Below, piece after piece: positions 7,704-15,807 of a stretch of 32,339 bases of DNA. The DNA is from Bacteroides sp. (GTDB lineage: Bacteria; Bacteroidota; Bacteroidia; Bacteroidales; Bacteroidaceae), in assembly GCA_017621035.1 (NCBI GenBank), contig JAGATY010000012.1:1-32339 (forward strand). Reading direction: 5' to 3'. The position numbers and the translations under genes were made by a program. The first letter of the stretch is position 1, and each line of letters opens with the position of its first letter. A model generated the notes under the pieces. It was not told the DNA's origin. It did not search any database and saw only the letters and a list, made by a program, of their open reading frames with translations.

Positions 7704-8711
7704 CTATCTCCATGGGAAATCGGGAGGTAACGGATATCCCTTTACTGTTTCTCTTACAGAAGAACTGAAACGCCTTACCTCCCGCTTCACCTGCTCCGTT
7801 TCATGGCCCAACACTTTGTACAGAATACCGGCCCGATTGGGGAGTTGTGTGATGCCTGCTACCAACGAATGAGCATTGCTGAAAAAACCCTCGGTGTTAC
7901 GCTCAAAACCCTCAGTGTTACGGCCAAAACCCTCAGTGTTTTTTGCAAAAGGCTCGGTGTTTCTGTAGAGGTGTTCAGCCTTGTCAGGAGGAGTAACTAC
8001 AAAGACGTTGGCAAGCACATCGAAACCGGCCATAATGCCTGTTACAGAGAGTGATTGCAAGTTTGGTCGGAGCGCCATCTTCTCCCGGAAGAGAGAAGTA
8101 CCGTCCGGCCGATTACCTTGTGTGGTAATGGAGAGCAGGTCGTAAGCAAAACGTTCACCCGTACCGTAGTACCTTCTTCCGGAAGTCAGCAGTTCCACAT
8201 AAAGCAGCGTTGCTGTGGGGTGAACCGTCAGCAGATTGAAAGCAGCATGGCGGGTGTGTCGGCACGGAATCAATGGTTCGGGCAAATACTCCAGGTATCC
8301 ATCCTCCTCCACTATCAGATGTTGCCACTGACCGGAATAGTTAGCACGCATCTCCGCCAATTTAGTTGCCGCACCGGTGGAGACGTGAGCAAAAGCACCG
8401 GCCTTCACCCGAATTTCCTGATAGTATCGGTCGCCATCTACCTGGGGACCACCCGAAGAGAGGATGTAGACGCAGGGTAACTCTTTCCAAGCCTCATCAA
8501 AGTAGAGTGCCTGCTGCACAATGAGCGGTGCACGTCTGTCCAAATCGGCCAAGTAAGAGCGTCCGCCGACATCTTTGGCAAACTCCATCCTGAGATAGCC
8601 CTGTTTCCCCACCGCTCCTGCCGGCATGGCGTTGGGCTGTTTGAGATAAGGCGCCAGCTCCGGCAGATGAGAAAAGTCGGTTTTCATCATGGCCTCTGCT
8701 ACTGTTCTCAT
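7704..8711 (-). CDS. ureD: Urease accessory protein UreD (UreH), carrying an in-frame 21-bp repeat insertion
   Basis: A 335-residue UreD/UreH homologue, the scaffold that binds apo-urease and with UreF and UreG delivers nickel to the active site. Family features include QGYLRMEF near residue 40, STGAATKLAEM (residues 111-121), EYLPEPLIPC (141-150) and RPDGTSLFRE (201-210). At 335 residues it is longer than the usual 260-280. Part of the excess is a block of four heptads at residues 251-278 (NTEPFAK, NTEGFGR, NTEGFER, NTEGFFS) encoded by a 21-bp tandem repeat, in the variable segment before the final helical region. It starts 3 bases after ureG; GGAGG lies 8 bases before the ATG. Frame and flanking conservation argue that it is functional. 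Confidence 0.92.
   Translation of the reverse strand: MRTVAEAMMKTDFSHLPELAPYLKQPNAMPAGAVGKQGYLRMEFAKDVGGRSYLADLDRRAPLIVQQALYFDEAWKELPCVYILSSGGPQVDGDRYYQEIRVKAGAFAHVSTGAATKLAEMRANYSGQWQHLIVEEDGYLEYLPEPLIPCRHTRHAAFNLLTVHPTATLLYVELLTSGRRYYGTGERFAYDLLSITTQGNRPDGTSLFREKMALRPNLQSLSVTGIMAGFDVLANVFVVTPPDKAEHLYRNTEPFAKNTEGFGRNTEGFERNTEGFFSNAHSLVAGITQLPNRAGILYKVLGHETEQVKREVRRFSSSVRETVKGYPLPPDFPWR
7884..7967. repeat. Four tandem 21-bp repeats inside ureD
   Basis: Units start at 7884, 7905, 7926 and 7947, each 21 bases. On the coding (minus) strand the core is AACACTGAGGGTTTTGAG, giving the heptad NTEGFxR. The unit length is a multiple of three, so copies keep the ureD frame. The same core is found outside genes at 17369-17453. 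Confidence 0.92.
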
Positions 8712-8714
8712 CTC

Positions 8715-9341
8715 CTACCCCTCCGTCTCTTTGTCGAACAATGCCATGCGACGAATCAATTCTACCAGTTCATCAATGCCTTGACCTGTAAAACAGTTCG
8801 TAAACAGGTAAGGTTTTCCTGGCCGCATACGCTCGGTATCTTCGCGCATCACGTCGAGAGAGGCGTGAACATAAGGAGCCAGGTCAGTCTTGTTGATGAC
8901 TAATATGTCCGACTGAGAGATACCCGGGCCATCTTTACGCGGAATCTTATCACCGGCTGCCACATCAATGACATAGATAAAGAAATCCACCAGCGCCGGA
9001 CTGAAAGTAAGCGTCAGGTTATCGCCACCGGACTCAATCAGCACAATATCTGCGTCTGGGAACTTTCGTTCCATCTCTTCCACAGCGGCAATGTTCATGG
9101 ATGGGTCTTCGCGCACTGCTGTATGTGGGCAAGCTCCGGTCTCTACGCCAATAATACGTTCCTCCATCAAGATGCCTTTCAGCATCTTTCTGACGTGTTT
9201 GGCATCTTCTGTGGTAACAATGTCGTTGGTTATAATCAGAACCTTCAGATTCATTTGCAACAACCTCGGTGTAATGGCCTCGATGATGGCTGTTTTGCCG
9301 GAACCAACCGGGCCGCCTATTCCAATTCTGCATGTACTCAT
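8715..9341 (-). CDS. ureG: Urease accessory GTPase UreG
   Basis: A 208-residue SIMIBI-class GTPase that carries Ni2+ to urease and couples GTP hydrolysis to metal release. The P-loop is GGPVGSGKT (residues 9-17), the invariant nickel-binding CPH motif is at 71-73, ESGGDN is at 103-108 and the guanine-recognition NKTD is at 150-153. Length matches the family (about 200-210). It lies 89 bases after ureF and 3 bases before ureD. UreG acts in the cytoplasm as a dimer in the UreD-UreF-UreG complex and receives nickel from UreE. Confidence 0.96.
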   Translation of the reverse strand: MSTCRIGIGGPVGSGKTAIIEAITPRLLQMNLKVLIITNDIVTTEDAKHVRKMLKGILMEERIIGVETGACPHTAVREDPSMNIAAVEEMERKFPDADIVLIESGGDNLTLTFSPALVDFFIYVIDVAAGDKIPRKDGPGISQSDILVINKTDLAPYVHASLDVMREDTERMRPGKPYLFTNCFTGQGIDELVELIRRMALFDKETEG

Positions 9342-9430
9342 AATTTCATTGTTTAATGTTTCTATTTGAATGGAATCGATACTGTTTTTCTCCTCTTCCT
9401 GCGCTTCATTCCTCGCAACACGGGGAGATT

Positions 9431-10123
9431 TTAGCTCATGAACATGCGCATGTTTCCCTTCTCATGCAACGAGGCCAACACATCGGCCTGAGGCGCAAAA
9501 GCAGCCATCTGTTCCAAAGAGAGAACACGCACGGAGGCAAACAGTTCATCCGTTTGTCGCGCTAAAGATGCCAGTATGGCCTGCGTATCGTAATGGGAAA
9601 CCTTAACAATGCGCAGAGCCGCGCTGAGCATCATATTCACCACACCGTACTGATGTGAGGCAAAGAGTTCTTCTTCCGACAAATCACTCCAGGCAAAAGC
9701 CACTCCTTGTGCTATCGGATAGCAACCGGGCGACTGTTCCTGACGTATCTCCTCCAACCATTGTTCCAACAGTGGAGAGGGGAACAAGAACTCTCCCAAC
9801 TCTGCCAGTTTTCGTCCCATGCGCTGAAGCATCTGTCTGGATTCCTCATTCATTTTGCACGCTATCAGTCGGCAATCGGCCTCCCGCAGGGCGGCATAAT
9901 CACCCTTTTTAGCAGCCCGAAATGCATGAAGGGCAGCAACGCCATCGGTATAAGCAGCTTGTAACGACACAGCCTCAACATATGCCTGTAACGATGCTGC
10001 ATCATACACCACACCGTATTGTACTGCTGCCTCCAAACCATTGGAAAAGGAAAAAGTTCCTACGGGAAAAGCCGAATCACTTAACTGAAGGAAACGCATC
10101 CGAGTAAGTAGTGGGGGTATCAT
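9431..10123 (-). CDS. ureF: Urease accessory protein UreF
   Basis: A 230-residue all-helical UreF homologue. It begins with the family signature region LQLSDSAFPVGTFSFSNGLEAAV (residues about 13-35), which forms part of the dimer core that bridges UreD and UreG. The C-terminal part (QTDELFASVRVLSLEQMAAFAP) is the conserved UreD-binding region. It starts 4 bases after the ureE stop, so the two are translationally close, and ureG follows after 89 bases. The role is to control UreG GTPase activity during nickel insertion into UreC. Confidence 0.94.
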   Translation of the reverse strand: MIPPLLTRMRFLQLSDSAFPVGTFSFSNGLEAAVQYGVVYDAASLQAYVEAVSLQAAYTDGVAALHAFRAAKKGDYAALREADCRLIACKMNEESRQMLQRMGRKLAELGEFLFPSPLLEQWLEEIRQEQSPGCYPIAQGVAFAWSDLSEEELFASHQYGVVNMMLSAALRIVKVSHYDTQAILASLARQTDELFASVRVLSLEQMAAFAPQADVLASLHEKGNMRMFMS

Positions 10124-10127
10124 AGCG

Positions 10128-10682
10128 TCAGTGCTGGTGAATGTGGCCGGATTGTCCTACACCTCCGAAGAGACGACGCACTTCGTGAGGAGCCAAGTAG
10201 GGAATCACCTCCTGACCGGTGCAAAATTCATACGACACATCTTCAAAATGATGGGTATCCATGACACTCTGCATCACTTTTTTGTCTACCGTCAGCGGGA
10301 CAAAGACTTTCGTCCCTTTTACAACGGCAGGCCAGTGCTGATTTCCCAAAGCATGTCCTAACTCTACCGAACGTCGGATAATCTCTTCCGCAGAGCGTTG
10401 CTGCAGATTCCCTAAATCGATGACCAATACCGGATTTAGCTCTAGACGTAGCACTATGGCACGTTTCTCCGCAGGATTGTAAAGGATGATATCCCCATCG
10501 GTTATCTGTGCGTGGCGGGTAAGTGCTACCGGAATCTCCTCGCCTCGGTCGGTTGTCAGCAGGAATCGACTTTTCTGTGCCGTCCATTGATCCAACATCA
10601 GATAGGTAACTTCCAGTTCTTGCAGGCGTTGTTTCCACTGTGGGTCGTGCATATTGCCGATGATTTCAGTGATTGTCTTCAT
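10128..10682 (-). CDS. ureE: Urease nickel metallochaperone UreE
   Basis: A 184-residue UreE, the cytoplasmic nickel chaperone that hands Ni2+ to UreG. The N-terminal domain (1-75) is the peptide-binding fold (RGEEIPVALTRHAQITDGD); the C-terminal domain contains GHALGNQHWP, with the family's central nickel-binding histidine. The tail ends GHIHQH, a short histidine-containing extension rather than the long His tail of Klebsiella UreE. An upstream in-frame start at 10733 would overlap ureC; ATG at 10682 (MKTITEIIGN) leaves a normal 23-base gap. ureF follows after 4 bases. Confidence 0.94.
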   Translation of the reverse strand: MKTITEIIGNMHDPQWKQRLQELEVTYLMLDQWTAQKSRFLLTTDRGEEIPVALTRHAQITDGDIILYNPAEKRAIVLRLELNPVLVIDLGNLQQRSAEEIIRRSVELGHALGNQHWPAVVKGTKVFVPLTVDKKVMQSVMDTHHFEDVSYEFCTGQEVIPYLAPHEVRRLFGGVGQSGHIHQH

Positions 10683-10705
10683 AACACTCCATGTTTTACT
10701 GAATA

Positions 10706-12424
10706 TTAACTGAAGAAGTAGAGCTGCCCCCAAGCGAAATCCTTAGCAGGTTCAATGTAAGCAGATGCGCCATCAATCAAAACCTCGAATGTCTCCGGAT
10801 TCACGTCAATCTTCGGTGTAGCACTGTTACGAAACATGTCTCTCTTAGTCAGTTGGCGGGTACGACTTACCGGATAGACCATACGTTGCAATCCCAAACG
10901 AGATTTTATATCCAAATCGTAGGCTGCTTTCGACACAAATGAGAAACATGTTCCCGGCATGGCCGTACCGAATGCACCAAACATCGGACGATAATAATCC
11001 GGTTGGGGAGTAGGAAGTGAAGCATTCGGGTCTCCCATGTTAGCCCAGCTGATTAAGCCACCTTTGATGACCAATTTAGGTTTAGCTCCGAAGAAGGCTG
11101 GCTCCCAAAGCACCAAGTCGGCAATTTTTCCTTTTTCCACTGAACCAAGTACGTCGGAGATGCCGTAAGTAATTGCGGGATTCAGGGTGATTTTGGCTAT
11201 ATAACGAAGCACACGAAAGTTATCGTTGCCATCAGCATCTTCAGCCAGTTTGCCACGAACGCTCTTCATATAAGAAGCCATTTGGAAAGTACGCATAAAG
11301 GATTCTCCTACACGTCCCATTGCTTGAGAATCGGAAGAAACCATCGACAATACGCCCAAATCATGCAATACATTCTCAGCTGCTTGCGTTTCCGGACGTA
11401 CACGGCTCTCTGCAAAGGCTACATCGAAGGGAATCTTCGGATTGAGGTTGTGACATACCATAATCATGTCGAACAATTCTGCTTGTGAATTGATTCCAAA
11501 GGGTAAAGTTGGATTGGTTGAAGAGGGTAACACGTTAGACATTGTGGCAACCTTCAGCAAATCGGGGGCATGACCGCCACCTGCCCCCTCTGTGTGGTAG
11601 GTGTGAATGGTTCTTCCGTCGATGGCTGCAATGGTATCTTCTACATATCCGCCTTCGTTCAGTGTATCGGTATGGATGGCCACTTGTACGTCGTAACGGT
11701 CGGCAACTTCCATGGCCACTCTGATAGATTCGGGTGTAGAGCCCCAATCTTCATGAATCTTCAAGCCACAAGCACCGGTTTCAATCTGTTCCTCGATAGG
11801 TTGTGCCACAGAACAGTTTCCTTTACCCAAGAAACCGACGTTAATAGGGAGTCCTTCCGAGGCTTGAAGCATCTTTGCCATGCTCCATTCGCCAGATGTA
11901 ATGGTAGTACCGTTGGCTCCGTCTGTAGGGCCGACACCTCCACCAATCAGAGTGGTAATTCCGTTAGATAAAGCCGCATAAGCCTGTTGAGGAGCGATAA
12001 AATGCACATGACCATCGATGCCGGCCGCTGTAAGAATGAGATGTTCCCCACTGATAGCGTCAGTAGAGGCTCCAATTACCAAGTTTGGATCCACTCCATC
12101 CATTGTATTCGGGTTACCAGCCTTACCAATTCCGGCAATACGACCGTCTTTTATACCCACATCTGCCTTCACTACTCCCAGCACAGCGTCGATAATAGTC
12201 ACATTAGTTATCACCAAGTCGAGCGAACCGTCTGCTGAGGTCATGGTATTAGCCAATCCCATGCCATCGCGCACGGTCTTTCCGCCACCATATACCGCTT
12301 CGTCACCATATGTCCGAAGGTCTTTCTCAATTTCCACATAAAGGTCAGAATTTCCTAGTCGGATTTTGTCTCCAACGGTCGGTCCGAAGAGGTTATTGTA
12401 TTCTTGTCTTGATATAGTTGCCAT
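10706..12424 (-). CDS. ureC: Urease catalytic subunit alpha UreC
   Basis: A 572-residue UreC, the amidohydrolase-fold subunit that hydrolyses urea to ammonia and carbamate at a dinickel site. All catalytic residues are present, at positions five higher than in Klebsiella: His139 and His141 (GHVHF), carbamylated Lys222 (GLKIHEDWG), His251 (AIHTDT), His277 (HTEGAGGGH), flap Cys324-His325 (MVCHNL) and Asp365 (SSDSQAMG). Length is normal for a bacterial three-subunit urease. It starts 2 bases after ureB and is followed by ureE. The protein should be active once loaded with nickel by the accessory proteins encoded downstream. Confidence 0.98.
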   Translation of the reverse strand: MATISRQEYNNLFGPTVGDKIRLGNSDLYVEIEKDLRTYGDEAVYGGGKTVRDGMGLANTMTSADGSLDLVITNVTIIDAVLGVVKADVGIKDGRIAGIGKAGNPNTMDGVDPNLVIGASTDAISGEHLILTAAGIDGHVHFIAPQQAYAALSNGITTLIGGGVGPTDGANGTTITSGEWSMAKMLQASEGLPINVGFLGKGNCSVAQPIEEQIETGACGLKIHEDWGSTPESIRVAMEVADRYDVQVAIHTDTLNEGGYVEDTIAAIDGRTIHTYHTEGAGGGHAPDLLKVATMSNVLPSSTNPTLPFGINSQAELFDMIMVCHNLNPKIPFDVAFAESRVRPETQAAENVLHDLGVLSMVSSDSQAMGRVGESFMRTFQMASYMKSVRGKLAEDADGNDNFRVLRYIAKITLNPAITYGISDVLGSVEKGKIADLVLWEPAFFGAKPKLVIKGGLISWANMGDPNASLPTPQPDYYRPMFGAFGTAMPGTCFSFVSKAAYDLDIKSRLGLQRMVYPVSRTRQLTKRDMFRNSATPKIDVNPETFEVLIDGASAYIEPAKDFAWGQLYFFS

Positions 12425-12426
12425 AG

Positions 12427-12861
12427 TCAGTTAGTTTTAAATCCATATTTCTCTATTTTCTTCATTGCTTTGGTGCGAATAGGGGTGTAACCCGGCAGAT
12501 TTTCTTCACCGGTATAACCCATTACCAGCCCATTGAAACCTATAATCCGACGTTTTCCGCCAAATGCCACCAGTTCCACCTCCTTTTCCTCACCCGGTTC
12601 AAAGCGAATAGCGGTGGTTGCCGGAATATTCAGGTGCATTCCGAAAGCAAGTTCCCGATTGAACTGCATATAACGGTTTACTTCAAAGAAATGAAAGTGG
12701 GAACCTACCTGAATGGGACGGTCTCCCGTGTTACGAACTTTGATTTTCACACTGCTTCGGCCGAGATTGTAAGTTATCGGAGAGTCTGCCAGTATCACAC
12801 CACCCACAGCGACCGGCGTATCGGGCACAAAACCCGTCACAATTTTCTCATTCTTATTCAT
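12427..12861 (-). CDS. ureB: Urease subunit beta UreB
   Basis: A 144-residue UreB, the small beta-barrel subunit of the (UreABC)3 trimer. Family features are [19 protein letters not shown] (residues about 44-62), [19 protein letters not shown] and [19 protein letters not shown]. The core is about 100 residues; the last 30 residues ([17 protein letters not shown]) form a basic C-terminal extension beyond the Klebsiella protein. It lies 25 bases after ureA and 2 bases before ureC, as expected for stoichiometric subunits. Confidence 0.96.
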   Translation of the reverse strand: MNKNEKIVTGFVPDTPVAVGGVILADSPITYNLGRSSVKIKVRNTGDRPIQVGSHFHFFEVNRYMQFNRELAFGMHLNIPATTAIRFEPGEEKEVELVAFGGKRRIIGFNGLVMGYTGEENLPGYTPIRTKAMKKIEKYGFKTN

Positions 12862-12886
12862 ACTTAAAAGGTTTAGGTGTTACACT

Positions 12887-13189
12887 TCATTTGATGGGGT
12901 TGTGAATGCTCACCAATCGAGAGCCATCGGTAAATACGGCTTCCACTTGAATGAGCGGAATCATCTCTGCCACCCCTTCCATTACATCTTCTCTTTTCAA
13001 TACATTGGATGCTTCGTTCATTACTTCTTCCAATGTCTTTCCTTCCCTCGCTCCTTCCAGAGCTGCTGCACTGATGTAGGCAACGGCTTCCGGATGGTTC
13101 AGTTTCAGTCCCTTTTGCAAGCGTCTTTCGGCAATCATTCCCAACGACAGCAACATTAGTTTATCCATTTCTCTAGGTGTCAAATGCAT
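12887..13189 (-). CDS. ureA: Urease subunit gamma UreA
   Basis: A 100-residue UreA, the smallest urease structural subunit, full length for the family and beginning [17 protein letters not shown]. Conserved blocks include [31 protein letters not shown] and [18 protein letters not shown]. It is the first gene of the urease cluster and lies downstream of a 138-base leader with a long hairpin (13221-13287). AAAGAG lies a few bases before the ATG. A separate UreA and UreB, rather than the fused form seen in Helicobacter, is the common bacterial arrangement. Confidence 0.97.
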   Translation of the reverse strand: MHLTPREMDKLMLLSLGMIAERRLQKGLKLNHPEAVAYISAAALEGAREGKTLEEVMNEASNVLKREDVMEGVAEMIPLIQVEAVFTDGSRLVSIHNPIK

Positions 13190-13220
13190 ACTCTTTCTAT
13201 TTAAAAGTTATTGATAGACA

Positions 13221-13287
13221 AATTCCCCGAACCTCCTTGCCCGGGTTGCTGTAATAACGACCGAGCCAAAGGAAGGTTCGAGGAATT
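13221..13287 (-). promoter_or_regulatory. Long hairpin in the ureA leader (candidate regulatory RNA)
   Basis: On the minus strand, AATTCCTCGAACCTTCCTT (from 13287) pairs with AAGGAGGTTCGGGGAATT (ending at 13221): 18 pairs, one bulged T, one G-T pair. The 30-base middle can extend the stem through GCTCGG/CCGGGC and then GUU/AAC around a small loop. No run of T follows, so it is not a typical terminator for crcB; the hairpin ends 31 bases before the ureA ATG. I could not match it to a known riboswitch class. Confidence 0.6.
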
Positions 13288-13327
13288 AGCGATAATAAAC
13301 TCTTTTTGAAAGAATATCGACGCTATT

Positions 13328-13708
13328 TCACGCCGGTTTCACCAAACTACGCCCCAACCAAACCATTACAAGGCCGAGAACGATGCTTAGCGAAAGGTAA
13401 AGAAGCAGATAGCCCCACTGTTTGTTTTGCATCTGCAGGAACATGTCGTTGGAAAATGAGGAAAAGGTGGTAAAACCTCCACAAAATCCGGTAATCAAAA
13501 AGACATTCATAGAGGAACTTATCAGTTGAGTGCGCTCCGCAAGTCCGAAAAACAGCCCAATCAAGAAGCAACCGACAAGATTGACGATAAAAGTCCCGTA
13601 AGGATAGGGCGATGTAAAGAGATAATGCGACAGTTTTCCTATCAGAAAGCGGCCACAAGTTCCCAAGAAACCGCCCAATCCGGCAATAAGCATTGTTTTG
13701 TACATCAT
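13328..13708 (-). CDS. crcB: Fluoride channel CrcB/Fluc
   Basis: A 126-residue Fluc-family protein that exports fluoride as a dual-topology dimer. Family motifs are GGFLGTCGRF at the N-terminus, GTFIVNLVGCFLIGL (the Asn/Gly polar-track helix) and GFCGGFTTFSSFSND, the signature with the phenylalanines lining the fluoride path. Four hydrophobic helices are seen, the normal topology. Start codons at 13708 and 13705 are adjacent (MM); the first is used here. The gene lies 39 bases after the TonB receptor and 138 bases before ureA on the same strand. No fluoride-riboswitch signature was recognised upstream. Confidence 0.93.
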   Translation of the reverse strand: MMYKTMLIAGLGGFLGTCGRFLIGKLSHYLFTSPYPYGTFIVNLVGCFLIGLFFGLAERTQLISSSMNVFLITGFCGGFTTFSSFSNDMFLQMQNKQWGYLLLYLSLSIVLGLVMVWLGRSLVKPA

Positions 13709-13747
13709 TGTTTCGTTTTAATTATTTCATTTATTGATAGCTATCTC

Positions 13748-15754
13748 TTAAAAACGCAAGGCAACGTAAGCTCTGGCACTGAATGGGGTTCCCGGTGTGA
13801 AGTGTATCTCCGTAATCGGGAGAGCTTCGTCTGCCAAACGGGTTTCTGTAGCGAATTGAGCCTCTTCCCAAGCGGTATTGAAGAGATTTTCTACTATACA
13901 ACCGACTGTTATCCGCCTATAGGTGTAAGCTGCATTGACATCAGTCACCCAATACCCCCGTGCAGTTAGTGTATATGACTCATCGGCCGGACGATTGCTC
14001 AGGAAACGAGTCTTAATGCCTGCTGTCCAGTCTTTGTTGGTATAAGTAACTCCTGCCGAAAGGGTATGAACTGGGGCTAAAGGTATGAAGTTTTCTCCAT
14101 CCGGTTCATCCATACTCCGAGCATGGCTGTAGGTATAGTCTGTTTGAGCATGGAAATAGGAAAGAAAGTCCCATCGCAGGCCAACATCTACCCCTAATCG
14201 GCGACTTCTGCCACCGGCTTCCACCACTGCTTCGTCACCCACGTAGACCATTTCCTGCTCCATCTGCAGATACCAAAGGGAAGCATTCAGTAACAACGTA
14301 GAAAGGGGTCTCCATTGTAGACCAAGGTCGGCACCATAGGCAGCAGGAAGGACATTTTTACCTGCTTCACTCACTACTACTCGGACATCATTACTGTGGA
14401 AGCCCTTACCCAGCTTGCAAAGGAAGAGCCACTGCGAGGAGGGACGGTAAACAAGGCTTAACTTGGGGCAAACAATCTGTTTCCTTACCTGAGAAGTGTG
14501 GAACTCTTGGTGAAGACGGTCGATGTAGTTGAAAGTAAAGCAGTCCAAGCGGAGAGCGGGATGGATAAGCCAGTTACCCCATTCGATGTCCACACCGGCA
14601 TAAGCGTAAAGATTACTTTCACGGGCATCGCCTCGGGCAAAAGCATCCAACGGCTGGCGTTGATAGGTATGAAAGAGACTCAAGTCATCCACACAATCAT
14701 AACGAAATCCCAAACCGCCTTGCCAACTCCAAGAGGTCTCACCCCAAGTGACCTGTTGCTTGTAAGCACTCTGAGCACCGGCCAGCAAACGTCCCTCCCG
14801 CTGGTTGATTTGGTCGCCATTATCGGCATCGTTCAGAAAGAAAGTGAAGTTGGAGTAGAGATTGAAACGGTAATGCGATAGCCAAGCATTACCACTCAGT
14901 TCTGCCCCGTTGCCAAACGTCTGTAAGTAGGTGATGTTGAGGTCGCTTCGTGCAGTATTACCCCCTTCTGTATCATCCAACGCACCAAAACGGCCGATGA
15001 GGCCACGCTTTACTGCCCGCCACGGAATCTGTCCCGAGGCGTTCCACTGGCTGTTGAAGTGAGAAAGCATGATACTGAAGCGAGAATCATCGTTTCTATA
15101 GGTGTATTTTCCCATCAGATTCAGGCGTTGAAACTGTTGGGGAGCATCAAAATAGCCGTCTGTCAGTAGCAATGCTGAACTAACATAGAGAGAGTTGCGC
15201 GGATTGTCCAGCAATGAGTAGGAGAAGCGCAGGCGTTGTGTCTTGTACTGTCCCACTTCTGCAGCAACCTCGTTGGGCATTCGGTCTTTGGTTCTGAAAT
15301 CCACATATCCGGCGGTAGAAAGATTGCCTTTGGAGGCGGTATAGGGGCCTTTATCGAAGTCTATGTGTCCGATGGCTTCCGGTTGCAGAAAGTGTAGGTC
15401 GGCATAGCCTTGTCCATGGGCGTGGGAGACCATATTGACAGGCATTCCATCCACCGTTATGCAGATGTCTGTCCCATGATCCAGGTCGAAGCCTCGCAGG
15501 AACAGCTGTTCTGCCTTGCCTCCTCCTGCATGTTGGGCAATAAACAGACCCGGCACTCGGCGTAACACCTCTTGGGAGGAATTTACCGGTGCAACTTTAA
15601 GGTCTATTTCCGCCATTTCGCTCAAGTGGTTGAGTGGTTTCACAATGATTACCTCATCCAATGCTACAGTTTTCAGTGTATCAGCCTCTTGCCCCAGTAC
15701 GGGAATCACCGATGAGAATAATAAGAAGAGCGTATTAGTTACAATCTTTTTCAT
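13748..15754 (-). CDS. TonB-dependent outer-membrane receptor, candidate metal (nickel) receptor
   Basis: A 668-residue TonB-dependent receptor. Residues 1-21 are a signal peptide (SVIPVLGQ); residues about 30-150 are the plug, with VLRRVPGLFIAQHAGGG, LFLRGFDLDHGTD and ITVDGMPVNMVSHAHGQG; the rest is a 22-strand-type barrel ending VALRF. There is no CarboxypepD_reg domain and no SusD partner, so it is not a glycan receptor. The plug segment HGTD...SHAHGQGYADLHF is histidine-rich, which together with urease and Ni-ECF genes downstream suggests a metal or metallophore substrate. This is inference: the family's substrate is not established. It is separated from nfo by 53 bases and may share its transcript. 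Confidence 0.85.
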   Translation of the reverse strand: MKKIVTNTLFLLFSSVIPVLGQEADTLKTVALDEVIIVKPLNHLSEMAEIDLKVAPVNSSQEVLRRVPGLFIAQHAGGGKAEQLFLRGFDLDHGTDICITVDGMPVNMVSHAHGQGYADLHFLQPEAIGHIDFDKGPYTASKGNLSTAGYVDFRTKDRMPNEVAAEVGQYKTQRLRFSYSLLDNPRNSLYVSSALLLTDGYFDAPQQFQRLNLMGKYTYRNDDSRFSIMLSHFNSQWNASGQIPWRAVKRGLIGRFGALDDTEGGNTARSDLNITYLQTFGNGAELSGNAWLSHYRFNLYSNFTFFLNDADNGDQINQREGRLLAGAQSAYKQQVTWGETSWSWQGGLGFRYDCVDDLSLFHTYQRQPLDAFARGDARESNLYAYAGVDIEWGNWLIHPALRLDCFTFNYIDRLHQEFHTSQVRKQIVCPKLSLVYRPSSQWLFLCKLGKGFHSNDVRVVVSEAGKNVLPAAYGADLGLQWRPLSTLLLNASLWYLQMEQEMVYVGDEAVVEAGGRSRRLGVDVGLRWDFLSYFHAQTDYTYSHARSMDEPDGENFIPLAPVHTLSAGVTYTNKDWTAGIKTRFLSNRPADESYTLTARGYWVTDVNAAYTYRRITVGCIVENLFNTAWEEAQFATETRLADEALPITEIHFTPGTPFSARAYVALRF

Positions 15755-15807
15755 ACCTATAGTTTTTTACAGGCATAACGCTCTTTCTTTCGGTTTTGTT
15801 CTTTCGG

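Noticed and set aside
13221-13287. Assignment of the ureA leader hairpin to the NiCo or fluoride riboswitch
   Set aside because: I could not find the conserved junction or pseudoknot sequences of those classes; kept as an unassigned hairpin.
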